A stretch of 64,000 nucleotides of DNA from the NCBI GenBank assembly GCA_963853835.1, contig OY970822.1, positions 87,215,135 through 87,279,134 on the forward strand. The letters are read 5' to 3'. The translations under genes and the position numbers were made by a program. The DNA is from Calendula officinalis. Its lineage: Eukaryota > Streptophyta > Magnoliopsida > Asterales > Asteraceae. The notes under the pieces were generated by a model. The model saw only the letters and a list, made by a program, of their open reading frames with translations. It was not told the origin of the DNA and ran no database searches. This document shows positions 11,586 through 23,504 of this stretch, one piece after another (position 1 is the stretch's first letter; each line of letters begins with the position of its first letter).

Positions 11586-13762
11586 CTATATCTTTTTATG
11601 ATCATTAACCACCCTACAATTCTTCCGAATCTCCCCGGGCTGCCCCGATTGCAAGTTCCCCAACTTTATCATCCCTTCGACAAAATCTTCAAAGAAACCC
11701 TTTTGATCCTCACTATATCTTTGCACATATTCTCTGGTTTGTGGAAAAGTAAATAATGTTTCGTCCGAATTTAGAAACCCCTTTCCATTAACCAAATCCT
11801 TAAAGTATTCATTGTCAAAGGCTTTAGGCGTGAAGTCCAAACCACCTATGATATTTTCGTCACCGCCAAGAGGACAAAGTTTTTGCAACTTTTTAAGGAA
11901 ACCGGGCTCAATGCTGGGGTCGGGTTGGCCCGTTCCAGTTTGGTTGTATATCCTATGCACAATAGAGAAACAACGCGCGTTTCCAATTGTGTGAGAGCCC
12001 GAAAGGGCTACTAGATCTTTGATTGAGAGGTTGAATTTTGCAAAGAGGTCGATTAGGGCACTTGCATTGGCTCTTGGGCTCGGCATTATGTCATCGGAAG
12101 CTTTTTGGCTTGCGGTTAGGCTGTCTTGTCTTCCCAACCTCACTTCCCAAAATGGACCTCCACTCTGTATAGTACAAAACTAAAATCAGAACCCGAGTAT
12201 TTGAAAATGTTTGAAGTCGGGGTGGCAATCATGTTGGGTTTTTCGTTTCCAAAAAAAATCATGTTGGGTTTGGGTTAGCAGGTTCATGCTAACATGTTGG
12301 CGGGTTGGAATCAGTCAACCCAAACCCGGATTGTTTAAAACTTTGGGTAAAATAACTAACCCTAACCCAGACATATTTAAACCATGGTAACTCAGACCTA
12401 ACTCATCTGAGTTAACTTATAGTTGGTGAGTTAAATGGGTTAGCTTGTCGGAACGAGGTTGGCGGGTCAGAAATAGAAAATAGACTCAAATACAATGGTA
12501 ATCGTGAGGAGTTGAAAAGTCGAACAACGCTTTATAGATGTTTTACGCAGAGGTTAGAAGATTTTACAGTATTCACATCCATTTAAAAAACAAACCTTAA
12601 AAAAACTTTATAAAACTAAACAGGTTTGCTCGTCAACATATTTATACGTCAGCCAACTTGAACCCGAACTATTTTTGACCGGAACCCATTTAAGCTCACC
12701 CGAAACATGTTTGAAGACCAAAACGTAAAATAAAATATATGTTTTTACTGCAAATGAGATCCGTATTATTAGTTTTACGAATCATCTCCATGCTTTGTCT
12801 TCTTTTCTGTAAAATCTGGTCATGGGCTCTAGAAGCCATATTGATAATAATATGTAGTGAAATTAAATAAATACCAGAACGACAGCGTCTCTAGAAGCCA
12901 TGATAATAATATCGGCACAAGAAACGATCATAGGACAAGCCTTCTCGAGAGCTTCCTTGATTTCATCGACAACCTCGTACGAACGCAGCGAATTTATGTT
13001 GGACAAAGACAGTTTCTCTCCGAGCATAGTAGGAGTATCATCCAACAACATCGAACCGTCACATCCCTGTTAATTAATTAATTAGTTCAACAATCACTAA
13101 ATAGATATCTCTAACTTGAAATAGAGACAAAGAAATAGTATACATGCGTATTTGGATATGATACTACTTGTTTAGTTATATATCGACTAAAAAAGTAATT
13201 AAATACTCGTGGACTCCAACAAAAAAAATTTGTATGACATTATGACATCTAATTAAGCATTTAATGATAAATTATTATTTATGGCATTTAATGACTGTAA
13301 TAAGAATTAATTACAATGATAAATAACTTGTAGCTAGCGGTATAAAATGCTGGAAGATGTTTCCCTTTAGCCTATAGTCATGGGCTCGAGTCCCACCGTG
13401 GATAATATAATGTATATTTATGAGTAGTTTAGGGGCGTCGGTACTCATTCTTTCATCTTGGAGCGAGTACTCAGTATATAAGTATATCCAGTTATGGTTT
13501 AGAATTAATTTGAAAGAAAAAAATGAAGATAGATGAAGATATTTACGTTAACGAAACAATCATGAAATTGAAACCTCATGACGGAAGCTCCGGTTCTTGG
13601 TTCTTTAAGCATGGCTTTTTGCATCACATTCTTGACGATTAGCTCTGCATGTGGGCAAGTGTTGGCATAGTATCCCTGCCGGAGTTGTGGTGCCGCAGCG
13701 GGGACCACCACCGGAAGTAGATATAAGGCGGCAAAAGGGAGAAGGAGAATTGGAAGACTCAT
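11586..13762 (-). CDS. Class III secretory peroxidase A, 3 exons
   Basis: Heme peroxidase of the plant secretory class III family, oxidising phenolics with H2O2 in the cell wall, apoplast or vacuole. Exons (minus): 13547-13762, 12875-13066, 11586-12164, giving 328 residues with GT-AG introns. Residues 1-24 form a hydrophobic signal peptide. Distal Arg63 and His67 lie in the FQFHDCF motif, GCDGS follows at the start of exon 2, SCADI lies in exon 2, and proximal His194 is in ALSGSHTIG. All eight disulfide cysteines are visible. After the usual RVVN end there is a short tail, DHKKI. Intron 2 (710 bp) carries a ~490-bp insert missing from peroxidase B (20805-23504), its near-identical paralogue. 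The four-exon pattern common in the family lacks one intron here. It looks functional; substrate cannot be told. Confidence 0.93.
12217..12706. mobile_element. ~490-bp insertion in intron 2 of peroxidase A
   Basis: This segment is absent from the paralogous 97-bp intron of peroxidase B. It is bordered by the direct repeat ATGTTTGAAG (12207-12216 and 12707-12716). The left edge reads GGGGTGGCAATCATG and the interior is rich in GGGTTGG/CCAACCC words, as in some hAT-like non-autonomous elements. A 10-bp duplication would fit a Mutator-type element better, so the superfamily is open. Confidence 0.5.
13336..13446 (+). mobile_element. SINE-like tRNA-derived repeat in intron 1 of peroxidase A
   Basis: An A-box-like TAGCTAGCGGTATAAAATG is followed by a B-box-like GGCTCGAGTCCCACCGTGG, then an AT-rich tail with GAGTAGTTTAGGGGCGTCG. 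The same order of blocks appears at 23790-23908 and, inverted, at 22277-22397, so this is a dispersed family and not a tRNA gene. Confidence 0.5.
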
Positions 13763-14283
13763 TTTGTGGGGAGGCTTTTTATTGTGTATTTAGAAGTATT
13801 GTGACATTTGGCGCATTTTATAGGTGAGAGTGGGGTTAAGCCTTGTACAGGATTATATTGACAAAATAACGATACAAAGACTCTCCAAAAAAATTAAAAA
13901 TAAAAATCAAGAAAAATTAAAATATAGATAATTATATATCTAGATGAAAGTAGAGATATTGTTTTCACCTCTCATAAGATTTCAGGTGAGAATATATAAG
14001 TTTATATAGTATGTGTATACATAGCTACAATATTACTTACTCAATAAATGCTGAAAATAGATAAATAAATAAATAAATTCATTTTATTATCAAATCAATA
14101 AAACAAGATCTATTATAATATTAATGTAGAGGAACAAATCTCAATCATAATGATCAAAATACCCCTTCATGTATAAAATATGTGATTAATCTTGACCATT
14201 AAATCTTATTGATCAATGGTTGAAATTTGTTTCTCGTGACTTCGTAAAAATGATGAACCTCCTTGAACGATTCTCTATTAATG
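13763..14283. other. Peroxidase A 5' flank with a fold-back arm remnant
   Basis: Directly 5' of peroxidase A (minus strand) and therefore its promoter region. I see no recognisable promoter element. 14140-14280 is a single arm of the fold-back family seen intact at 14284-14886. Confidence 0.5.
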
Positions 14284-14886
14284 TAATATTACTAACAAGG
14301 ATTGTGTTCAAGCTAGTCCTTAATATTATGTAGTCTCAAGGTACAAATCTCAATCATTAAACAAATAATGGTCAAGACTAATCAAATATTTTATACATGG
14401 AGTGGTATTTTGGCCATTTTTTTTTAAAAAATATTTTTTATTTTAGAATTATTTTTTTAATTTTTTTAATTTTATTATTATTGTTTAAAAAAAATATTAT
14501 TATTTTTCATTAATAACACATAATGTGATAATCAAATGTGATTGTATACCGAATCACATGTTATTTTAGATTAATCACATGTGGTTGTATAATGACATGT
14601 GATTGTACTAAAAATATCAAATGTGATTAAATAATATATAATCACATGTGATTTTATGTGATTAAGTATCACACGTAATTATCAAATAATATTATTTTTT
14701 TAATGAAAAAAAAATAATAATAAAAAACCAATTTTTTTTAATTGCCAAATGACCAAAATACCCTTTCATGTATAAAATATGTGATTAATTTTGATCATTA
14801 GATCTTACTGATCAATAGTTGAGATTTGTCTCTTACAACTACACAAAAATTAAACACCGCCTTGAACGTTTCTCTTACTAATATAA
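14284..14886. mobile_element. Fold-back element, second copy, ~130-bp inverted arms
   Basis: The left arm (about 14290-14420: CAAATCTCAATCATT...GGTATTTTGGCCAT) is inverted at the right arm (about 14745-14884: CCAAATGACCAAAATACCC...AACGTTTCTC). The centre holds several ATCACATGTGAT-type palindromes, as in the copy at 2410-3010. No coding capacity. Confidence 0.65.
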
Positions 14887-15039
14887 TAAAAAAATCTTAA
14901 CTTTGATGACATAAGTAATTTATAGATGGATTTGTGTAAGTAAAGGAATAAAGAACTTACCAATTATGCACTAATGCATTAAATAATTTTCTAATTAATA
15001 TTCTACATGTTTCAATTTTATTGTTTACATTTTTTTTAT

Positions 15040-15246
15040 GAGTTTTTCTAACGTATGCCCCTGGGGCATACATTAGGTGCAATTAATGAAGTATTTAGTT
15101 TCCTATTATATTTTGAATAATATTAATGAACTTTAATATTTACCAATTTTGAAGATGCAATAAATATGATTCTTGGTTTGAATGGAAAGTTGATGGTTAT
15201 TGATTGCACCTAATGTATGCCCCAGGGACATACGTTAGAAAAACTC
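15040..15246. mobile_element. Mutator-type MITE, 9-bp TSD
   Basis: A 207-bp element with long inverted ends (GAGTTTTTCTAACGTATGCC / GGACATACGTTAGAAAAACTC). It is flanked by TTTTTTTAT at 15031-15039 and 15247-15255. A 9-bp TSD and long TIRs fit MULE-derived MITEs. The TSD is low in complexity, so the match is less strong than it looks. Confidence 0.7.
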
Positions 15247-15364
15247 TTTTTTTATTGGGTCCTAAAATTATTGTCAATTTAAAAATTCCATCAATTAAAA
15301 AATAATTAATTGGTAAAGATACAATTGTATTGGTTAAACATAGTAATAAATGTATTTTTTTAAA

Positions 15365-15551
15365 GGGGTTAGCTAACTCATGTCCTAAGGAAATGAGATA
15401 ATAAATGTTTAATTAGCTTAAAATTTCCTTATTTCATTTTAACCAATTCTATTTGTTACATGTATTAAATGCATTTGCAAATAAGAATAGTAAATTTAGA
15501 TTATTAAATGTTCTTATCCCATGCCCTTAGGGCATTAGTCAGAAAAACCTC
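15365..15551. mobile_element. Second, diverged MITE of the GAGTTTTTCTAAC family
   Basis: The left end GGGGTTAGCTAACTCATGTCC and the inverted right end (GGCATTAGTCAGAAAAACCTC) match each other and the neighbour at 15040 only partly. Flanks share TTTTTAAA. A related, more decayed copy seems to lie at 21971-22250 within intron 1 of peroxidase B. Confidence 0.45.
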
Positions 15552-16848
15552 TTTTTAAACGATATGATTTTTGTCTGTGAACAATAATTTTGAAACAGAT
15601 GGAGTAGTAAATTTAAATTTATTGAATACTTTCTTTCTTTTTTCAATTGTTAGAAAAAAGAGTAATTTAATATATGATTAGACTAAACGTTTATGATAAA
15701 ATTTGCTAAGTGAGATTATGTCAATGGCCATATAAGATAATTAAATTTTTATTTGAAAAAAAATTTATTTATCCTTGTATAGTTGCATGCCTTCTATCTT
15801 GCAATTGTATTCACTCATCGCTGCCTTGGTGGAATTGTAACAAACATATGAAACTCCCATTGATGTAATATGATTGGTGTGTAAGGGAATAAGTGTGTTG
15901 GAAGTCAATCATTTTCTTTTCTATGGCAGTCTTACACATTATCATTGTCAATATATACATTTTAACATTTATCAGTACTCAATGTTTTTAACGAGGAAAT
16001 GGTAAACCCTGTGTTACTGCGGAATTTAAAATATATATTTTTTTATTTGTGATTAAGATTAAAAATCATCTTAAATTACTTTTAAATTATTTATTTTGTT
16101 TATGAGAAATAGAAGCCAGTTTTATATATAATTATATATTATATATATATTATATATTGTCTCTAACTCTCTATAATTAAATATAGTAAAATTGCTCATA
16201 CGATATTGAGAAAAGGGACCCACATAAACTCACAAACCCATTAACAGCCTAGTAAAAATTAAAATAAATTACTTTTCAGCAAAAAATTACAAAGGTGATT
16301 CGACCTCTTGACCTGCTGTTTCAAAGTGGGTAGTGTTACCACTCAGCTACTGCAATTTTTTGTCTTGATTTCTCCACATGCTTTTATATAATATAGCAAA
16401 AACTAAAAGATCTTATGTACAGTGTTCTTTCAATGATAAATGTATATAAGAGAAATTTTTTTAGCACACCTTATTTAACTCTTTTAATAATTTTTTTTCA
16501 TTTTCTACTAAAAAAACATATATAATGTTTGCGTTAAGAAAGTACGTGCAATATTTCAAAACTGGTTTTTGTGTTGAAACGCCACATTTTGAGTATGATT
16601 GGATCACATGAGTCATTGGTCGAATCGTCTGATAATATTGAGTATTTTTTATGCAATAAATATGTATAATGTACAACTTACATTGTATCTAATGCAAACT
16701 CTTTATTATTATAAAATATGGAATATTAACACTTAAAATTATTTATATCATCCAAATTATTTCCAACCAAAAAACAATATAACATTTTACTTTAAATAAC
16801 AAAATTCAGATGCGAGTATGCAATACTCTTATGTCATCGGAAATATAT
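15552..16848. other. Gene-free AT-rich spacer
   Basis: No coding region. A tRNA-like module is visible on the minus strand around 16285-16355 (A-box TAGCTGAGTGGTAA, B-box AGGTCGAATCA on that strand), too degenerate to call a tRNA gene. Confidence 0.45.
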
Positions 16849-18994
16849 TGTAACACCATATTTTTGAAATTATTTTTTTAAAGATAACCATTTTAGCATT
16901 AATATTAGATTACGAAAGCGATTAGTCTACACCTACGTCACGTTAGGTTTACAAACCGTGGTCCCACAAAACGATACAATTCAAGTAATTAGTTAAAAGA
17001 CGGTATTACAAAACACGGCTCATTTCACAAAACATATTTAAAAGCATGGTCAAACACTCCGTCCAAGCCCGACCCGTTCAAGCCTTCCAACCTGAAATGT
17101 GTCAATGAGGGAGAGATTAGCACAAAAGCTAAGTGAATGAATTACTACTACTAACTATGCTAAACACTAAGCACGTAAGTAATTAACATCTCCGATTGGG
17201 GTAACCACTATTTGAGAGGATCAGTGGCCTTGTGAGCCTTAAACCGTGATCGGCCAAAACCACGGTAACCGATAGCGCTGTATCCAACACCCCGGGTAAA
17301 CCCCCTTAACCATGCAACATATACAGGTAAGGTTCGAGTACCCCGTTAGTCGATACACTATGCTCAGCCGTTATCCATCCGACACTGACCTCGTCCCGAA
17401 TGTGCACATTGTCATGTATGGTGTTCCTCTAACACTAGGCATACATATCAGGTAGGCTAGCTACGAAAAAACATAACGGAAAGTGTCACAAACGGTTCTC
17501 AGTCGCTAACTTCAGTTCGCGTCGGGAACTCATCCGTGAACAACTTCACGATAAACACCAAAATTCTCTGTCCGGGAACTCATCTATGAACTCATCCGGG
17601 AACTCATCCGTGAACTCCCCACGTCTGCTATAATCCTGCATTTTGCTAGTATGCACAATACCAAACGAAAATAGACGAGACCCGAGTTGTAGGTTAAATC
17701 CACTCACCTTTCAACCTTCGATCCTTAACTCAGTGAGTTAGTATCACTGAGTATCCTTCCAAGTTCCTGTAACAACATATACCGAGTCAAAATCATTAAG
17801 CTAAACGATTGACCACGTATGACCCATAAGATACACATATTATGGCATTACCAACTAGCACAACTCCACCAACCTTACAATTGACCAATAATGACCATCT
17901 AGCAATTCATCTAAACTAGTCGATCCAAACGGGCCAAAAAACCCGAATATGGCTATAACACCTATAACTCTCCATCAACTAGCACATATTCCCTAGATTG
18001 ACATGTCACAAGTATCTAGCTATTCATCAAGCTCATACTAGCACAATTCCAAGTATTTACTTCCACAATCACTAGTTCACCAATTTTGACCCAAATCATC
18101 CAAACACTAGTTGGGTTACTTCACAATTTCATCTATACTAGGTTTTTTTTAACATCCATAACTTATCATACATGTTTTTTCAACCTAATAAACAATTTCA
18201 ACCATTCAAACATCAAGAAATCCAAGGTTTGTCAAAACCCACCTTCAACATCCACCATTAATGGAGGTTGAAGGTGATTTTCACCAAACCTTGTCTTCCT
18301 TCAACAAACTACCTTACAAATGATGCAAAATCTAGTATAAACATATACTACAACATCCACAACAAGATTTAACCATTAAACATAAGCACTCACAAACCCT
18401 AGTTCATAACAAAGCTCAAGAACACCATAAACAAGTTAAAGAGAAGGTGTAACTTACTTCCAAACTTCTTCTACACCAACACTAGTAAGAATTTCGGATT
18501 TCTAACCAAGATATTGGCCACAAATAGCTCAAGAACAAGGAGGAATAAGTAGGGAGAAAGATGGTTTGCTTTCAATGGAATAGTGGAAGTATTTGGATAA
18601 TGTTTGAAAAAGTGGGATGAAACAAAAAGAGAGGGTTTCTCTCCCTCTCTCTAGACCCGACCAAACAAGGGGATTGGGGCCCCCTTGTTGGCTTTTACCC
18701 TTTATCAGTATACGTCTGAATAGTCCCTTTCGTAGTTAATTTATTTAAAGTAGCAAACGGTCTCCAATTTTAAAAACGAAAGCATTTCCAGAAACAAAAT
18801 TCGACAAGGAATCTAAAGATATAAAAATCACATTTTCATTTCAAATATATCACAAGTCGGGTATTTTAACCCCTTGGTTAATATACCGCAAAAGACAAAA
18901 GGCTAATTAAATTAACGATGCATTTAATCATATAATCATTTAATAAAATATTTTAAGATCAATAAACTACTAGGCCGGATTTTGGAATGTTACA
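16849..18994 (-). mobile_element. Solo LTR (TGTAACACC...GTTACA, 2.15 kb), TSD TATAT
   Basis: It starts TGTAACACC and ends ATGTTACA, with TATAT at 16844-16848 and 18995-18999. It shares the overall layout of the LTRs at 7358 and 32530, including internal subrepeats: an AACTCATC(C/T)G(T/G)GAACT word is repeated near 17525-17620. No gag or pol sequence. Minus orientation is inferred by analogy with 49515-57335. Confidence 0.85.
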
Positions 18995-18999
18995 TATAT

Positions 19000-19680
19000 A
19001 TTTTGGTTATTGCACGAATATCCGTACACCATCTTTTGGGTATTAATAGTATCATGCGGGATAAAAAAAACCCACTAGTTAATGTAAATAGAACAGACAA
19101 ATGCGTCATGAATACCTTATACTGGTTGAGATACCTAAATACATACCCTAGACGTTTAATAAACGTGTATAAAATGTTGATTCATATCCTACATGGTTAT
19201 TCGTATAAACTTGAGAGACCTGTGGAACTCATGCTTTTGTGGAATTGTGAAATCTCTAACCTAAACCACTAATTTCGTGTCAAGCTGTCATGTCGTGATT
19301 TAATTGTAAATTAATATTATTTAAAAATCGATTGGTGATTATTATTATTAATATTATTATTATTATTATTATTATAAATCAAACTCGACTCATATGCTAA
19401 TTTACTTCTGCATCTTTTTGTTCTCAATTTAACATTTTGGTTATTTCATTTTCTAACCGAAAATTGGTATTGATGCTTATTATTTATGCTACTTATGCGT
19501 TTACTCACTTAATCAAAATAATTGTCAAAATCAAAGAATGGTACGATAAAAGAGGATTAATGGATTACACATATTATCTTACGATGAATAAACACATAAA
19601 TTAAGCATAATTAGTATTCATCAATATCATTTCTCTTTTTATAATCTAAAGATGTAGAATCTAATAACCCACCATAATAC
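19000..19680. other. Gene-free spacer with (ATT)n microsatellite
   Basis: A (ATT/TTA)n run lies at about 19338-19376. An ORF reaching across the LTR edge (18982-19272) is fortuitous. Nothing else is recognised. Confidence 0.5.
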
Positions 19681-19893
19681 TAACAATTGCTCCTCGTTCA
19701 ATATATTTTTAATTTAAGGTTTGTAAAAATGGAGAAACATGTGTCAATGGATCAATGCAATGTGGCCCGAGCCTTTTTTGACTCGTGACCAGTCTACATA
19801 AGATCTCGAATGCTGCATAAGTATGGGGTGTTTGTTAGCTTATTAGCTTAATAAACATAAATCAAGAGAAGATATAAGGAAATAAAATTAGTA

Positions 19894-20157
19894 CTCCCTC
19901 CGTCCCTAAATAAAGTTCCCATTTGTGTTGGGCACAACATTTTAGGAGATAGTTAGTGGTGGAGTATTTGGTATTACTTTTGAATAAAATATAAGGTTTG
20001 ATTGGAGAGAGAAAGTGTTTTAAGAGATAGTTAGTGGTGAAAGTATTGGTAATAATATTATTATATTAAGTGGGTCCCTTAAGTTTGAGAAATGGGAACT
20101 TTATTTAGGGACAAAACTTGAAGGTGAAATGAGAACTTTATTTAGGGACGGAGGGAG
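19894..20157. mobile_element. Stowaway MITE 1 (264 bp), TA target
   Basis: Inverted ends CTCCCTCCGTCCCTAAATAA / TTATTTAGGGACGGAGGGAG are flanked by TA at 19892-19893 and 20158-20159, typical of Tc1/mariner-derived Stowaway MITEs. It lies only 9 bp from a second element of the same length. Confidence 0.9.
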
Positions 20158-20166
20158 TAAATTATA

Positions 20167-20430
20167 CTCTCTCCGTCCCACAAAAAACTTCCCATTTGGG
20201 TTTTGCACAAGTTTTTAGGTGATAGTTAGTGGTGGGGTCATTGATAATACTTTTGATTAAAATATAAGGTTGGATTGGAGAGAGAAAGATAGTTAGTGGA
20301 TATTAGTGGTGTGGTCTTTAGTAATAATAATTTTTTATTGTGTGGAGCCCATCAAATATGGGAAATTGGAAGTTTTTTGTGGGACAAAAATATAGAGTGA
20401 AATGAGAAGTTTTTTGTGGGACGGAGGGAG
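20167..20430. mobile_element. Stowaway MITE 2 (264 bp), TA target
   Basis: Inverted ends CTCTCTCCGTCCCACAAAAA / TTTTTGTGGGACGGAGGGAG with TA on both sides (20165-20166, 20431-20432). It is internally related to, but clearly different from, its neighbour at 19894. Confidence 0.9.
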
Positions 20431-20804
20431 TACATGTTAATTATGTGGTAAATATCACTATGAAGTAGACACAAATACTAAACATTAATATCATTTTTCA
20501 TATTATAAATATGGTTTTTTAGTAGATAAACATGGTTAATGCATTTAACTACGACATAACTTATATCAAAACCCAACTTAATTCAAAAATTTGTATTAAT
20601 GTTTGAAACAGAATTTAGACTAAAAGCCGGAATTCAACTATCAGTGATAACAGCCAACTCAATAATAACTTGTTATCAATAAAAATAAACACCAATGGGC
20701 ACATCATCCTTTATCATGTTGTGTTCTCTCCAATCAGCCATATCTTCACAGATATGAATATGATTATAATGAACCAAGCTTTGAACCATGGCGTGACGGC
20801 TTGG

Positions 20805-23504
20805 TCAAACCTTAAGACCTGGCGAGCATTGACCGAGACAAGGCGGGCTTTTTAGAGCTATGTTATTAACCACCCTACAATTTTTTCGAATCTCCCCGGG
20901 CTGGCCCGATTGCAAGTTCCCCAACTTTATCATCCCCTCGACAAAATCTTCCAAGAAACCCTTTTGATCCTCACTATAGCGTTGCACATATTCCCTCGTT
21001 TGTGGAAAAGTAAATAATGTTTCATCAGAATTTAGAAAGCCTTTTCCGTTAACCAAATCCTTAAAGTATTCATTGTCAAAGGCTTTAGGCGTGAAGTCCA
21101 AACCACCTATGATATTTTCGTCACCGCCAAGAGGACAAAGTTTTTGCAACTTTTTAAGGAAACCGGGCTCAATGCTGGGGTCGGGTTGGCCCGTTCCTGT
21201 TTGGTTGTATATCCTATGCACAATAGAGAAACAACGCGCGTTTCCAATTGTGTGAGAGCCCGAAAGGGCTACTAGATCTTTGATTGAGAGGTTGAATTTT
21301 GCAAAGAGGTCGATTAGGGCACTTGCATTGGCTCTTGGGCTCGGCATTATGTCATCGGAAGCTTTTTGGCTTGCGGTTAGGCTGTCTAATCTTCCCAACT
21401 TCACATCCCAATACGGGCCTCCACTCTGTATATTACAAAACTAAAATCAGAACCCAAAACAACAAAGAAGTTGTATCGATAATTTATAGGGAAATGATTT
21501 GTGTAGGAAAGTAAATAAATACCAGAACGACGGCGTCTCTAGAAGCCATGATAATAATATCGGCACAAGAAACGACCATAGGACAAGCCTTCTCGAGAGC
21601 TTCCTTGATTTGATCGATAACCTCGTACGAACGCAACGAATCTATGTTGGACAAAGACAGTTTCTCTCCGAGCATGGTAGGAGTATCATCCAACAACATC
21701 GAACCGTCACATCCCTATTCAACAATCATAAAATAGATATCTCCAACTTAAAATAGAGACAAAGAAATACTCCTTCAATTCCGTCACAATAATACTGAAC
21801 AAAAATACATAGTTAAAAAAAGTAGATTAATTTCATTATATCACTGATTAAAATTTTCCTTTCACACTTTTTTACTTGTTGAAATTTAGAAGTAGACAAT
21901 GATTTGGGGATAAATGAAAATAGAAATATGGATAATAAAATTAGGACGGAAGGAGTATAATATATATATGTGTAGAGTTTTTCTAACTCATACCCTAAGC
22001 ATGAGATAAGAAGCATTGATTGAATATATAATTACCATGTAATTAAAAGAGTTTCGAACTCATGCCCTAAGACATGAGATAAATCATTAACAATTCTTAC
22101 AATTACCATTTATGTTACAAAATGAATTTATTGATTGTTAAAATTAAACTTTATTTAATGTATGTTTTAATATGTTAGAAAATATTTTGTTCAATTAATA
22201 CTCTTTACATCATGCTTTTAGGATATAATTTAGTCAAACCCTTTTATAAAAACATTGATATGACTTTATGATATATATTTTTTTTTAAACGATAAATCTA
22301 ATCTACTTATAATTACTATCTATGTCCACAACAGGACTCAAACTCCTGACATTAAGGTTGAGAGACAAACATCATACCGCTAGACCAAAGACCCTTTAAT
22401 ACATTATGACATCTGATTAAGCATTTGATAAGGATTATTAAATACGACATTTATTGATTGTTATAAGGATATATTACAACTTTGCATAATTAATGACAGG
22501 ATATTCAATTATGGCGTAGAACTAATTCGAAGAGATACTTTTCTTATCGTGCTAAAATGCTTTTACTTATTTAATCAATATAAGATATTTTTTTGGATCT
22601 TTAAAAGTGCTTTTAGTTAAAAGTTTTTATTGACTTTTTGATTTTAAAAATATAATTGTTGGCTTATCTTATCAACTTACTTATAGTGAAAAATTAATAC
22701 GTTAATTAAAAAGTAAAGCCCTCTTAATTTCAAAAAAATTACTTTTTAAGCCTTTTTCAAAAGTCATTTAAAAAGCATTTATTATCTTATCCAAATAATT
22801 TTTTAACTTATTGTTTTTTGGAGAAGTCAGTAAATCAATAAATACTTTTCAAAAAATTTCCCAATCATCCTCTAAATCAATCAGTGACGGTAACAGGAGA
22901 AATATTATGGGGGTCAAAACTCAAAATAATAGACTGATGATCGACCAAGAAGACAGTTGGAATTGGAATTATACAGTTATATAATCGGCTGTCTCCAAAC
23001 CCTTGTATTTAGCATTTGAATCTTGCATGTTTAGGTGGTCAATTATCCATAAATTACAATTTATACCATAAGAAAGAAGAAAAAATTAAAAAGTCATGCA
23101 ATTGGAGGGGAGTTAATGGCCCATCTTGCCACCCCTCCCACCGCCCATGAAATCAATCAATGAGATTAAGAAAAAAGAATTAGTGAATTCTATATGTTAA
23201 TATTTTTTGAGGGAAATGTTGAAAGAATAAGAATGAATACAATTTAGAAAAAAAAAAAAAAAGAAGAAAAAGAGATGAAGATATTTACGTTAACAAAACA
23301 ATCATGAAATTGAAACCTCATGACGGAAGCTCCACTTCTTGGTTCTTTTAACATTGCTTTTTCCATCTCAATATTGACGATTAGCTCTGCATGTGGGCAG
23401 GTGTCGGCATAGTACCCCTGCCGGAGTTGTGGTACCGCGGTGGGGACCACCACCGGAAGTAGGCAAAAGGCGGCAAAAGGGAGAAGGAGAAGGGAAATAC
23501 ACAT
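20805..23504 (-). CDS. Class III secretory peroxidase B, 3 exons, with extended C-terminus
   Basis: Paralogue of peroxidase A, with the same exon plan and the same predicted role (secreted heme peroxidase). Exons (minus): 23289-23504, 21523-21714, 20805-21425, giving 342 residues. The signal peptide (residues 1-24), distal His in FQFHDCF, GCDGS, SCADI, proximal His in ALSGSHTIG and the eight conserved cysteines are all present. After the RVVN end shared with copy A the frame runs on for about 19 residues (NIALKSPPCLGQCSPGLKV), containing two extra cysteines. Those codons lie at the duplication junction next to copied Rab 3' flank, so the tail is probably acquired. Intron 1 (1574 bp) carries a Stowaway MITE and a SINE-like copy, while intron 2 is only 97 bp. 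Expression is not known, but nothing breaks the frame. Confidence 0.9.
21770..21955. mobile_element. Stowaway-like MITE in intron 1 of peroxidase B
   Basis: Ends CTCCTTCAATTCCGTC and GACGGAAGGAG are inverted, with TA on both sides (21768-21769, 21956-21957). The paralogous intron of copy A lacks it, so it inserted after the duplication or was lost from A. Confidence 0.75.
22277..22397 (-). mobile_element. SINE-like repeat, reverse copy, with A-rich tail
   Basis: Read on the minus strand: TGGTCTAGCGGTATGATGTTT (A-box), then GGAGTTTGAGTCCTGTTGTGG (B-box), then GTAGATTAGATTTATCGTTT and a run of A. It matches 23790-23908 in block order. Located in intron 1 of peroxidase B. Confidence 0.55.

Larger units (their letters stand above)
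19680..20785 (-). repeat. Duplicated copy of the Rab gene 3' flank
   Basis: Blocks here match, in order and orientation, 24800-25410 just downstream of the RabA4 stop. Examples are GTAAAAATGGAGAAACATG (19725 / 24845), AACATGGTTAATGCATTTAACTA (20528 / 25132) and CACAGATA(T/C)GAATATGATTATAA (20748 / 25391). The left copy additionally holds two Stowaway MITEs. The match stops within the Rab 3' UTR sequence and is followed at once by the 3' end of peroxidase B, marking a tandem-duplication junction near 20785-20865. Confidence 0.8.
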
